This document shows, piece by piece, positions 18,845 to 28,284 of a stretch of DNA of 64,000 bases (its first letter is position 1; the number at the start of each line of letters is the position of its first letter). The notes beneath the pieces are model-generated. The model worked only from the letters and a program-made list of their open reading frames with translations. It searched no databases and had not been told where the DNA came from. Both the position numbers and the translations under genes were made by a program. This DNA is from Flavobacteriales bacterium UBA6772 (GTDB lineage Bacteria > Bacteroidota > Bacteroidia > Flavobacteriales > Flavobacteriaceae): NCBI GenBank assembly GCA_905181765.1, contig CAJIYW010000001.1:124001-188000 (forward strand), given 5' to 3'.

Positions 18845-19420
18845 TTAATTAATAGTAACATCAAAAGTTATTTCTACATCTGTACTTCCTCCAGCACTGC
18901 TAGATGATCCATCATTTGGTTTTGTAGGTTCATGCTTTAAGACAATAGTTAATGTTCCTGAACCTGCTTCTCAACAGTTGGTAACTGAAGTCTCTATACG
19001 CCTAAAGGGTTACCATTACCATCACGTATCAGTTTTAGTAATTGCTAATCCAGACACATCAGAAGTATAGAAAAACTCATGTTCATCTGCTTCCTCTTTT
19101 ACTTCTTCAGTAATATCTTCTGCCGGAGATTCTGTTTCATTTAATAATTCTATCATACCTGTATAGGTACTATTAGCAGTTAAATCACCTGAAACCTCGT
19201 ATATAGGCTCAATTGCACCATCACCATCAGGATCACTGAATTTTAAAGTAACTACATCACTACCGTTTGTTAACGTATAATTTACAGTTGTAATTAATTC
19301 TTCTTCACTATCGTGATCGTGGTCATCATCATCATCATCAGAACAAGCTGTAAAGGTGAATACAGAGATAAATAATATTGCTAATAATTTTGTAATTTTA
19401 ATTGTATTTGTAATTTTCAT
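18845..19420 (-). CDS. Asp/His-rich lipoprotein next to TonB receptor (frameshifted 3' part)
   Basis: The N-terminal 132 residues are open: a lipoprotein signal ending FTFTAC, then an acidic, His-containing linker SDDDDDDHDHDSEEE, and a beta-rich domain with SDPDGDG. Past 19022 the frame is lost, but ETSVT, EAGSGTLTIVLKHEP and STDVEITFDVTIN follow in other frames and end at 18845, giving about 189 residues after roughly three small indels near 18965-19025. It resembles the small flavobacterial proteins annotated as type 1 periplasmic-binding-fold proteins that accompany TonB receptors. The Asp/His linker suggests metal binding at the cell surface. Function is inferred. Confidence 0.65.
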
Positions 19421-19430
19421 AATTGTTTGT

Positions 19431-21838
19431 TTAATAATTTATTTTAAGTTTTAGGTTATAGTTTCTTCCTAAATCATTACTAAAATATCGTAATCTATTT
19501 AAATGTTCTCTGTAAGATTTATTGAACATATTTTCTATATTAAATTCTAATTTTAAACTCCCTTTCTTAAAAACCTTAAACACTGCTGATGTGTTTAAAC
19601 CAAATAATGAATAGGTAGGTGGTGTTGAACTAATATCTACAAAAACATCTTCTTGTATGGTGGCATTGTATGTAAAAAAATTATAATCTGGAAATCTATT
19701 TTGCTGTAAAATGGTTTTATGACTTAAACTAATTTTTAATTGATTTAAGTTCTCATTAACATAAAATAAACGATTGCTAAAATTGGTAGCAGGCATATGA
19801 ATTAAAGGGATATCATCTGTTAAATTATCTCCTTGTAATAGACTTAAACTAGCTATATAACTAAGGTTTTTACTAATTTTCTTATTCACATCAATATCTA
19901 CCCCAAAAATTTGTGCATCAATTTGATTGTATTCCCAAACAGGAAAAGCCCCTCTAATTGTGGTGGTAATTCCAACAGGAATCAATTGAATAAAACCATT
20001 AATCTTGATTGTAATAAGGACTAATTGCAAACCCAAAATCGTTACTGTTTTTTTCTAAAGACAAAATAAATTTATTTGCAATTTCTTTGCCAATAGTTAG
20101 TAAACCAGTTTCTATCCTTGCGGCACTATGATGCAATCCTTCACTAAACAATTCAGATGGATTAGGTACTCTAGATGCCAAACCATAATTTGCTAATAAC
20201 TGTATATTATTGTCAAATTTCTTTGATAAACCTAAACTTGCTGATACATTGTGATAGGTAAATCTTGGATTGGTAGGAATATCTGTACCTCTAATAGCAC
20301 CACTTTCAAATTCTGGAAACAATTCGTCGTAATTATAGGTTTCTTGCCAATCTGTAACGTTGTATTCTTTGTTGGCATTGATATCCGTAAAATCATAACG
20401 AATTCCGGCACTTATTTCAGTGGTTTCATTCAAATTGTAATTTCCAATAGCATACATACCAGCATCATATTTATCAAAATCAGGAATTAAAGGGCTTGTA
20501 CCTGTTCCAGAAACTGCATCATTTTGTTGATAACGAACCAACAAACCTGTATTTATTTTTAAATTATCAAAATAATCTATTTGTAAATTGGGCTGCAGAC
20601 TTGTGGTAAACAATCTCAAATCTATAACTGGTGTGTTTTTTAAATCACCTCTTCGTAAATCAAACTCTTTACGTCTGTTAATTTGAAAATCGTATTGAAC
20701 AGTTAATTTTCCAAAACCTTTAAAACGTTTATACGCCTCAATTTTCCTAAATGATGAACGATTGCTTGTTTAGGCACATTAATAGTATAAGAAAAATCTT
20801 CAATAACTCTTGGTTGCTGGCTGTTTATTGCATTTACCAAATCGTTTACATTACCAATATGAGAAGACTTGTAAAATTCCAAACTCATTATTTACATAAC
20901 TATAGTAGGCGTCAAAACCTTTTTCAAAACTATTGTAACCAAATTGAATAGAACCATTTAAGCTTTCTACACCACTATTGGTTAGGTTGTAATTGGGTGC
21001 TTCAAAGTCTCCGAATTTTCTGTAATTCATTTGAACTTTTCGTATAATATCCTGAATTATAAGTTTTAATTATTTCAGAATTTAAACTACCACCCAAACC
21101 ATTTGAATTAAAGGAGGTTAAAATACTTCCAAACAAACTATCTTTAACAGTGTATCTTTTTGGTCTTAAAAGGATTAATCCACCGATAGCATCACTTCCG
21201 TATTTTAATGTGTTTGCTCCTTTTATGACATCAATTCTATCACTAGCATTAATATCGATATTAGGTGCATGTTCATCGCCCCATTCTTGGTCAAACATCC
21301 TTACATTGTTGTTAATAATTAAAAGTCTGCTGCTATGTAAGCCATGAATCATTGGTTTTACAATAGCATTACCAGTATTTAAAGTGGAAACACCACTAAT
21401 CGTTTTTAAGGCATCACCCAAAGATTTATCAGTAAATTCTTCTATTACTGCCTTTTTGATAGACTGCTCTACACTAGATTGCTCGGTTTTTTTGCTTGCC
21501 TTTAGAATAACTTCATTTAATTCTTCCAAATGATGTTCTAAATAAATGTCTTTGCTAATTTTCTTGTCAATATCGATTGTAATTTGCTTTGTCTCGCAAG
21601 AAATATGTTTAACTTCTAGAATGATCTTTCCTTTGCATAAATTATTAATTTCGAAAACACCATCCATATTTGATGTTGTATATCTATTTAAATTTATGAC
21701 AGCAATTGATGCACCAAGTATTGGTGTTTTGTCGTGGAAATCGATAATTCTACCTTTAAAAGTAATATTACAATCTTGTGCAGCTGTATTTGTAATAATA
21801 CAATACAAAAATGCACACAAAAAAATTAGTTTTTGCAT
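19431..21838 (-). CDS. TonB-dependent outer-membrane receptor (four frameshifts)
   Basis: A predicted outer-membrane importer driven by TonB. It begins with a signal peptide ending NTAAQ, then a carboxypeptidase-like regulatory domain (KGRIIDFHDKTPILGASIAV), then a plug domain (IHGLHSSRLLIINNNVRM, DINASDRIDVIKGANTLKYG). The barrel follows in pieces and ends NLKLKINY. Single-base shifts near 21038, 20868, 20743 and 20004 break it; correcting them gives about 801 residues. The neighbours are a His/Cys-rich small protein upstream and an Asp/His-rich lipoprotein downstream, so a metal or metal-complex substrate is likely but unproven. Confidence 0.82.
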
Positions 21839-21863
21839 TTTGGTTTTTTATGTTCAAAAAAAT

Positions 21864-22181
21864 TTAAGCTTGAACATAAAGAGGTGGTCCCCTTAAATAA
21901 AAAGATAATTGATAATGATTTTGTAAGAAACTATATTGTATATTATTATTAGAAATAATAATGTTTGTAATAATTTTGTAATGAGTAGTAGTTAAAAAAG
22001 AATCACTTTGTTTTATAAGGTGTAATTTGCAATCGAGATCTTTTTCGTGAAGATGTTTTTCTATTTTAGAGCTACAAATAGTGTGTTCATGATTTAAAAA
22101 ATCGTGAACAGAATCTATAGCCATTGGTAATAAGAATATAACCAATAGAAAAGGACCTATATGTTTTTTTAACGTTTTAAT
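21864..22181 (-). CDS. Small secreted His/Cys-rich protein upstream of TonB receptor
   Basis: A protein of about 93-105 residues. After a hydrophobic signal segment (IGPFLLVIFLLPMAI) it carries DFLNHEHTICSSKIEKH, LHEKDLDCKLH and later RGPP near the C terminus: several His and two Cys in metal-binding spacing. Similar small proteins precede TonB receptors in flavobacteria (recalled, not searched). The first ordinary start is a TTG at 22145 inside the signal segment; the signal is complete only if translation begins further up, for example at the ATT at 22181-22179, directly below an in-frame stop. A base error at the start codon is likely. It begins the metal module. Confidence 0.6.
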   Translation of the reverse strand: MKTLKKHIGPFLLVIFLLPMAIDSVHDFLNHEHTICSSKIEKHLHEKDLDCKLHLIKQSDSFLTTTHYKIITNIIISNNNIQYSFLQNHYQLSFYLRGPPLYVQA

Positions 22182-22426
22182 ATTATTTTAAATTCAGCAT
22201 TTCTTTATCTAAGGAAAAAATTGATTGCTAAAATACAAATATCCTTTGACATGTAATGCATATCTATCAAACATACCAAGTTAATAAAGTTTTATCTAAA
22301 ATGAAGGATGTAAAGCCATCAATAAAAACAATAAAAAAGTGAATATGTTTTAAACTGTTTGAGAGTTCTTTTCTAATAAAAGTTCACAAGTTATTGAAAT
22401 ACGTATTTTAACAATGTTGCTAAATG

Positions 22427-22903
22427 TTACTTTATCTTATAAACGGTTCCATCAGTAAGAAACTTATTAAATCCTATTTTTGCTGAAAAATCATAAGAAT
22501 CATCTGTTATTTTAGTTATTTGAACATAAATAGCGTCTTTATCTAACTGTTTTTTAGGCGATTTCATTTTTAGAGAATAAAAGAAATTATTTTTCCATTT
22601 GATATATAAAGTATCAATATGTTTTATTCTTTTTTCTCCAGACGCACTATCGTTAGAAATACTTATAATTTTATCGTATTCTTCAATTTGTATACTATCT
22701 ATTCTAGTGATAATTGTTTTGCTATATCCTTTTCCTGCAGGAACCTCAAATACTCCTTTTCTAAATCTTTCTGGATCTCCCTTTTCAGTCGAACAGTATG
22801 TGAACGTTAATAAAAAGAAACAAGAAACAAGTACTAATAACATTGTGTTTCTTTTTTCTGAAAAATATGCAAAAACTCCTTTATTCTCTTTTCTTTTTAT
22901 CAT
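22427..22903 (-). CDS. Hypothetical lipoprotein downstream of purB
   Basis: A 158-residue protein. A charged N terminus is followed by a hydrophobic segment and a lipobox near FTYC (Cys about residue 37); translation may really begin at the Met at residue 20 (MLLVLVSCFF), which gives a normal signal length. The mature part (RFRKGVFEVPAGKGYSKTII and a C-terminal beta-rich region) is of unknown function. It begins 1 base after the purB stop, so it is probably co-transcribed with purB. Small lipoproteins in this position are common in flavobacteria. Confidence 0.7.
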   Translation of the reverse strand: MIKRKENKGVFAYFSEKRNTMLLVLVSCFFLLTFTYCSTEKGDPERFRKGVFEVPAGKGYSKTIITRIDSIQIEEYDKIISISNDSASGEKRIKHIDTLYIKWKNNFFYSLKMKSPKKQLDKDAIYVQITKITDDSYDFSAKIGFNKFLTDGTVYKIK

Positions 22904-22904
22904 T

Positions 22905-24249
22905 TTAAATTCCTGTATAATTTGCAGGCGTAATAGCCTTTAACTCTTGTTTAATTGCTGAGGAAACTTCTAATGTGTCAATAAAGTTAGCAATAGATAT
23001 TTGGTTTATTTTTTCGTTAGTTCTGGTTAATCCTTTTAAAGCTTCATAAGGATTTGGATATGCCTCTCTTCTTAAAATTGTTTGTATTGCTTCTGCAACC
23101 ACTGCCCAATTATTTTCTAAGTCTTGCTCAAATTTTGCTTTGTTTAATAATAACTTATTCAATCCTTTCAAAGTAGATGTAAACGCGATGATTGTATGTC
23201 CAAATGGCACACCAACATTTCTTAAAACGGTACTATCCGTTAAATCTCTTTGCAGTCTAGAGATCGGTAATTTAGCAGAAAGGTGTTCAAAAATAGCATT
23301 TGCAAGACCTAAGTTTCCTTCAGAATTTTCAAAATCAATAGGATTTACTTTATGTGGCATTGCAGAAGAACCTACTTCACCAGCCTTAATTTTTTGTTTA
23401 AAATACTCCATAGAAACATAGGTCCAGAAATCTCTATCTAAATCTATAACGATATTATTAATACGTTTTAAGGTATCAAACATAGCCGCCATATGATCAT
23501 AATGCTCTATTTGTGTTGTTGGAAAAGAATGGTGTAAACCTAACTTTTCTTGCACAAAATTACTTCCAAAAGCTTTCCAGTCTATTGATGGATACGCAAC
23601 TTTATGCGCATTAAAATTACCTGTAGCACCACCAAATTTTGCAGCGTTAGGTATCTCATTTAACAAACTTGAATTGTGCTTTTAAACGTACTACGAAAAC
23701 ATCAATCTCTTTACCTAAACGTGTAGGAGAAGCAGGTTGCCCGTGGGTTCTAGCCAGCATAGAAATATCTTGCCATTCAATAACAAGTTCTTGTAATCTT
23801 TCTAAAAGTTCTAAATATTGGGGTACATACACATCATTCATAGCTTCTTTTATAGACAGCGGAATTGCAGTGTTATTTATGTCTTGAGAAGTCAACCCAA
23901 AGTGGATAAACTCTTTGTGCGCTTGTAAACCTAAAGCATCAAATTTTTCTTTTATAAAATACTCAACAGCTTTTACATCATGATTTGTAATACTTTCTAT
24001 ATCTTTTATTTTTTGAGCATCTTCTGCAGTAAAATCTATATAAATTTTTCGAAGCTCATTAAATAAACTATTGTCAAAACTTATTAATTGTGGCAAAGGT
24101 ATTTCGCATAAAGCAATAAAATATTCAATTTCTACTTTAACCCTGTATTTAATTAGAGCTTCTTCAGAAAAATAGTTTGCTAGTTCTTCAATCTTTCCTC
24201 TGTATCGTCCATCAATAGGAGAGATTGCATTTAGTTTTGTTAAGTTCAT
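22905..24249 (-). CDS. purB: Adenylosuccinate lyase (frameshifted)
   Basis: Acts twice in purine synthesis, releasing fumarate from SAICAR and adenylosuccinate. I choose the ATG at 24249 (MNLTKLNAISPIDGRY), which matches the family start. The N-terminal frame ends after RLKAQFK; the rest resumes at LLNEIPNAAKFGGATGNF. Removing one A at 23665-23667 (plus strand) restores 447 residues, the normal length. The signature loop GSSAMPHKVNPIDFENSEG and the catalytic LTSQD/HGQP regions are intact. A TATTTTTG lies 22 bases upstream of the start. The gene is essential without purine supply, so the break is most likely an artefact. Confidence 0.92.
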
Positions 24250-24427
24250 TTTTAGTTGAGTTGTTATCCACAAAAATAAGTATTAAAAGACACTTATTAA
24301 TATGTTTTGTATGTTTTTCTTATGTTGTTTTTTTTTCTTTAATTTAATAGGATTTAGGGTTGTCTGGTGGTTCGAGAATAATACTCTTAGCACTATTAAT
24401 GTATATTTGTTTTAAAATTATATTTTA

Positions 24428-25097
24428 ATGTTAGAAATAAAAAGACTTTTTTACATATTTGCTTTTTTTACTTTTTATTTTATGAGTAAAGATTGCAATG
24501 CTCAAAAAATTAATTTATTTGATAGTAATAATAAGCGAACTGGAACCTGGAAAAAGTATCATTCTAATAAAAAAATTCGATATACAGGTCAATTTAAAGA
24601 TGGAAAGGAATTTGGAGTTTTTAAATTTTATGATATAACTACATCCAGAAAACCGATTATTATAAAAACTTTTTATGAAAATTCAGATTCCTTATTTGTG
24701 CAGTTTTATAGATTAAATGGTAATCTAAAAACGGAAGGAGTTTTAAATGAAAGAAAAAGGGTTGGGCTTTGGAAATACTTTTATAAAAATGGTGCCGTAA
24801 TGTCTCAGGAAAACTACAAAAATGGTTTGCGAGCATGGAGAACAGTTCGTGTTTTATTCGAATGGTAAAATAACTGAAAGATCTTTATTTAAAAACGGTT
24901 TGTTAGATGGTATTTCAAGTAAATATTCTAGTAAAGGAATTTTAATAGAAGAAGTTGCCTATAAAAAAGGAAAGCCAAACGGTCTTGCAAAATATTTTGA
25001 ATTGAATGGAAACTTAAAGGAAACTGGTATTTATATAGATGGAAAAAGAGTCGGAAAGTGGGAGTATTATATGGACGGTGATAATACTTACAGATGA
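24428..25097 (+). CDS. MORN-variant repeat protein, YwqK-like (frameshifted)
   Basis: A secreted or lipid-anchored-looking protein with a hydrophobic N terminus (FYIFAFFTFYFMSKDCNAQ) followed by tandem repeats of about 20-23 residues with themes like GTWKKYH, RVGLWKYFYKNG and EHGEQFVFYSNGK, as in MORN-variant/YwqK proteins. The frame breaks near 24830; dropping one base (TTGCGAG to TTGGAG) joins NYKNGL to EHGEQF and gives about 222 residues. A TATATTTG stands 19 bases upstream of the ATG. It is followed by mnmA and resembles the gene at 26425. Function unknown. Confidence 0.7.
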
Positions 25098-25223
25098 TGA
25101 AAAAAAGAAAAATAAGGCCACTTTTAGAAGGAAAAAAGAGAATTAGTTTTTTAAATGAATCTTCAATTTTTCAATCAGTAAATCACATACAAATTTGTAA
25201 CTTTGCAAATCAATTAATAGAGA

Positions 25224-26411
25224 ATGAAAAGAGTAGTTGTAGGTCTTTCTGGAGGTGTGGATTCTAGTGTCACTGCCTATTTATTAAAAGAACAAGGGTA
25301 TGAGGTTATTGGGCTTTTTATGAAAAATTGGCATGATGACTCTGTAACTATTTCTAATGAATGCCCTTGGTTAGAAGATAGTAACGATGCTATGATTGTT
25401 GCTGAGAAATTAGGTATTCCATTTCAAGTTGTAGATTTAAGCAACCAATACAAAGAACGTATTGTAGATTATATGTTTGATGAATATAGTAAAGGAAGAA
25501 CTCCAAATCCGGATGTGCTTATGCAATCGAGAAATAAAGTTTGATGTATTTATGGATATAGCACTAAAACTAGGCGCAGATTATGTTGCAACAGGTCATT
25601 ATTGTAGAAAAGGTTCAGAAATAATTAATGGCGAGCCTGTATATAAATTGTTAGGCGGTAAAGATAAAAATAAAGACCAATCTTATTTTTTATGTCAACT
25701 TTCCCAAAAACAACTATCAAAAGCAATGTTTCCTATTGGTGAGTTAACAAAGCCAGAAGTGAGAGAAATTGCTAAAAAAGCCGATTTAATTACTGCTGAA
25801 AAGAAAGATTCTCAAGGTTTGTGTTTTATAGGTAAAGTGCGATTACCAGAATTTTTACAACAAAAATTGCAACCCAAAGAAGGTAAAATTATTAATATTC
25901 CTTTAGATTTTTCTCAGTATACAAAGTTAATTCCTGAGTTTAAAAATAAAGAAGCGAACTTGCCCATTTTTCTACAAAGTTTTCATATAATGAAGAAGAT
26001 GGAAAATTTTTAGGAAAGCATCAAGGAGCCCATTATTTTACAAAAGGACAACGTAAAGGATTAAATGTTGGCGGAACAAAAGAAGCATTATATGTTATAG
26101 AAACAAACGTAGTAGAGAACGTAATTTATACGGGAGAAGGAAAAAACCACCCTGGTATTGTATCGAAATGTTTTATTTGTATCTAATGAAGAAATCCATT
26201 GGATTCGTGAGGACTTAACGTTAAAATTGGAGAAACGTTAGAGGTGGAAGCCAGAATTAGATACAGGCAAGTTTTAGAAAAAGCGACTTTACACAAAGTA
26301 GCGTCTGGTTTATATGTAGCTTTTGAGAACAAGCAATCGGCTATTCAAGAAGGTCAATTTGTTGCTTGGTACAAAAATGAAGAGTTATTGGGTTCTGGTG
26401 TAATTTCTTAA
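25224..26411 (+). CDS. mnmA: tRNA-specific 2-thiouridylase MnmA (four frameshifts)
   Basis: Thiolates U34 of Lys, Glu and Gln tRNAs. The N terminus has the PP-loop [18 protein letters not shown] and GLFMKNWHD; later pieces give [12 protein letters not shown] with the first catalytic Cys, [32 protein letters not shown] with the second Cys, and [17 protein letters not shown]. Shifts occur near 25520 (extra base), 25960 (missing), 26158 (extra) and 26235 (missing); they balance and restore 395 residues ending GVIS. A TAACTTTG lies 19 bases upstream of the ATG. All catalytic residues are conserved, so the breaks are probably artefacts. Confidence 0.9.
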
Positions 26412-26424
26412 ATTAGTAGCCCAT

Positions 26425-27219
26425 ATGATGAAACAACTGCTAACTATAATAATTTTATTTTTTTATTTACTAAGTTATTCTCAAGAAGAAATTATAACCC
26501 TATATAACTCAAAAAGAAAAGTAACAAAAGACCCTTTAAAAGCAAAATTTTATCAGAGGTTAACAAAAGAAAAGGATTCTCTTTGGTTCATTAGAATGTA
26601 TAGAAGAAATAATCAGCTAGCTAGTTATTGGTATTCGAAAACTAAAGATTCTAAAAAAAGATTAGGTAAAAAGGTTTCCTTTGGATTAAATGATAGTATT
26701 TCAGGTGTAACACTTTACAATAATAAAGGCGAAAAACATGGAAAGTTTTCGACATGGTTTGATAATAGAAATAAATCCTATGAAGGAAGATTCATAAATG
26801 GTAAAAAAGAAGGATTGTGGAGGAATTATTTTTATAGTGGAGAAATTGCGTCAAGAGGTTTTTTCAAAAATGATTCGTTAATTATTGAAAAATTTTATGA
26901 TAAAAATGGGAATGAACGAGTTTTAAAGGGAGATTGCTGCAGAAAAAAACCTGAGTTCACTGGAGGTATTAAAAAGTATAAAAAAATTGTATATCAGTTC
27001 GTAAATAAAATGAAATGGAAAATTAAGGGAACCATAACTGTAGATTATACAATTAGTGTTAGTGGAGATTTAACAAATATTAGAATTTATGATACTCTTC
27101 CGGGTGATTTAAACCAGGAAATCATAACATTCTTTAAGCAAATAAAAGGTTGGAAACCAGCCTTTAATAATGGTAGGGAAATACCTATTCAACATTCTTT
27201 TAAATTAATTTTTAAATAG
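26425..27219 (+). CDS. MORN-repeat protein with TonB C-terminal-like domain
   Basis: A 264-residue protein with a signal peptide (LLTIIILFFYLLSYSQ). The middle has MORN-like repeats (GEKHGKFSTWFDNRNK, KKEGLWRNYFYSGE). After a CC-containing linker the C terminus (KWKIKGTITVDYTISVSG, then LPGDLNQEIITFFKQIKGWKPA) resembles the periplasmic domain of TonB-like energy transducers, where TITVDYTISVSG corresponds to the usual VxVxFxVxxDG strand. There is no proline-rich linker or N-terminal TonB motif, so it is not a functional TonB. It begins 13 bases after mnmA and may be in one operon with it. Function unknown. Confidence 0.68.
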   Translation: MMKQLLTIIILFFYLLSYSQEEIITLYNSKRKVTKDPLKAKFYQRLTKEKDSLWFIRMYRRNNQLASYWYSKTKDSKKRLGKKVSFGLNDSISGVTLYNNKGEKHGKFSTWFDNRNKSYEGRFINGKKEGLWRNYFYSGEIASRGFFKNDSLIIEKFYDKNGNERVLKGDCCRKKPEFTGGIKKYKKIVYQFVNKMKWKIKGTITVDYTISVSGDLTNIRIYDTLPGDLNQEIITFFKQIKGWKPAFNNGREIPIQHSFKLIFK

Positions 27220-27225
27220 ACCAAG

Positions 27226-27624
27226 CAAAATAAAATCACACAACTTTTCAATATTAAATATCCAATTATTCAAGGAGTAATGATTTGTGTTTCTAGCTGG
27301 AAGTTAGCTCCTGTAGTATCAAATGCTAGAGGATTAGTTTTGATCGTTGCAGGTTCGATGTATCCGGACATTTTAAGAATATATATTCAGAAATGTAAAA
27401 ACACAGGAGATAAGCCTTTTGGAGTAAATGTACGTATGTTATATCCTCATATAGAATTATTAATGGCTAAAATCATTGAAGAGGGAATAAAGATTGTGTT
27501 CACCTCTCTTGGTAATCCAAAAAATTATACGTGCTTTTTAAAAGATAAGGGTATTGCAGTCTTACATGCTGTTAGCTCTGTAAAGTTTGCTTTAAAAGCA
27601 CGAGCTTCTGGTATAATTTTTTAA
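27226..27624 (+). pseudogene. Nitronate monooxygenase remnant, 5' part only
   Basis: The frame NKITQLFNIKYPIIQGVMI to VSSVKFALKARASGIIF clearly matches the first 130 or so residues of flavobacterial nitronate monooxygenases, FMN enzymes of about 315 residues. The expected ATG position (27226-27228) reads CAA, conserved glycines are lost (IIQGVM for the usual GGM, SNARGL for SNAGGL), and the sequence stops at 27624 where the active enzyme continues with its FMN-binding half. No indels are needed to follow it. It is therefore a true decayed fragment, and its end abuts a csp relic with 5 bases between. Confidence 0.75.
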
Positions 27625-27629
27625 CACCT

Positions 27630-27821
27630 GAGAATAAAGGAACAATATAATTTTTCAATGAATCTTAAGGATGTAGATTTATTGTTGGAGAAGGAAATAA
27701 CTCAATTTTTTTTGTGTATGTCTCTGGATTAGTTGACTAAATTAGGAAAAACGATGAAGTTGAGTTTAATGAACAAGATGGAAGAAAAGCCTTAAACACA
27801 GTAAATCTAAAATTTATATAA
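27630..27821 (+). pseudogene. Degenerate cold-shock protein gene, tandem copy of csp at 28005
   Basis: Codon by codon this matches the intact csp at 28005-28196 over all 63 codons with no indel: 41 of 62 post-start residues are identical. The start codon is GAG and there are three in-frame TAA codons (positions 7, 13 and 37, replacing Lys, Lys and Glu). RNA-binding aromatic residues are partly lost (KGFGF reads *GCRF). It is followed by a hairpin like the terminator of the intact copy. It lacks the promoter of the intact gene. This is a dead duplicate. Confidence 0.85.
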
Positions 27822-27842
27822 TTATTAGTAAAAGTTTTTCTG

Positions 27843-27873
27843 AAAAGCCGATCAATAGTGGATAGGCTTTTTT
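27843..27873 (+). terminator. Decayed terminator of the csp relic
   Basis: AAAAGCC (27843-27849) and GGCTTTT (27865-27871) still pair, followed by more T. The inner stem (GATC against GGAT) has mismatches compared with the perfect terminator at 28229-28257. Confidence 0.5.
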
Positions 27874-27920
27874 GCTATTGATATATTTTTCTTTTTTTTA
27901 AAAGAATATCATAAAAAGTA

Positions 27921-27949
27921 TTGTTTTTAAATTACTGGCAGTATCTTTG
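27921..27949 (+). promoter_or_regulatory. Consensus flavobacterial promoter of csp
   Basis: TTG at 27921-27923, an 18-base spacer and TATCTTTG at 27942-27949 match the Bacteroidota consensus exactly. The transcript would start near 27954, which leaves a leader of about 50 bases before the csp ATG. Confidence 0.75.
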
Positions 27950-27953
27950 TACT

Positions 27954-28004
27954 TCAATTAGTGTTGTTAGTAATTAAACAAGCAACGCATTTAATATCAT
28001 TATA
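27954..28004 (+). promoter_or_regulatory. csp mRNA leader with two competing stems
   Basis: GTGTTG (27961-27966) can pair with CAACGC (27983-27988), while TTGTT (27964-27968) can pair with AACAA (27977-27981). The two share bases and exclude one another, a layout that could respond to temperature as in the E. coli cspA leader. Both stems are short, so this is only a possibility. Confidence 0.3.
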
Positions 28005-28196
28005 ATGAATAAAGGTACCGTAAAATTTTTCAATGAATCTAAAGGATTCGGATTTATTACTGAAGAAGGAAACAACAAAGAACATTTTGTGCATGTGTCA
28101 GGATTAGTTGACGAAATTCGTGAAAACGATGAAGTTGAGTTTGACTTACAAGATGGTAAAAAAGGATTAAACGCAGTAAACGTAAGAGTTATATAA
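28005..28196 (+). CDS. csp: Cold-shock protein
   Basis: A 63-residue single cold-shock domain that binds single-stranded RNA or DNA. RNP1 is KGFGFI (residues 13-18) and RNP2 is HFVHVS (27-32); the start GTVKFFNESKGFG is typical. It has its own consensus promoter, a leader of about 50 bases and a perfect terminator, so it is monocistronic. A dead tandem copy lies 375 bases upstream. Confidence 0.96.
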   Translation: MNKGTVKFFNESKGFGFITEEGNNKEHFVHVSGLVDEIRENDEVEFDLQDGKKGLNAVNVRVI

Positions 28197-28228
28197 TTAT
28201 ATATATATTACTAGTTAATTTTTTATCT

Positions 28229-28257
28229 AAAAGCCTATCAATAATTGATAGGCTTTT
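28229..28257 (+). terminator. Intrinsic terminator of csp
   Basis: AAAAGCCTATCA (28229-28240) pairs perfectly with TGATAGGCTTTT (28246-28257) around a 5-base loop and runs into seven T. Confidence 0.85.
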
Positions 28258-28284
28258 TTTATTTTAGTATTTTTAAACATACTT

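Larger units (their letters stand above)
27630..27873 (+). repeat. Diverged direct repeat: csp plus terminator (partner 28005-28257)
   Basis: The duplicated unit contains the coding frame and the downstream hairpin, but not the promoter or leader of the intact copy. Upstream of the start the two copies share nothing obvious. The spacing between copies is 375 bases. Confidence 0.7.

Noticed and set aside
27280..27624. New 114-residue protein
   Set aside because: Its sequence is the start of nitronate monooxygenase with lost start codon and lost glycines; a remnant, not a new gene.
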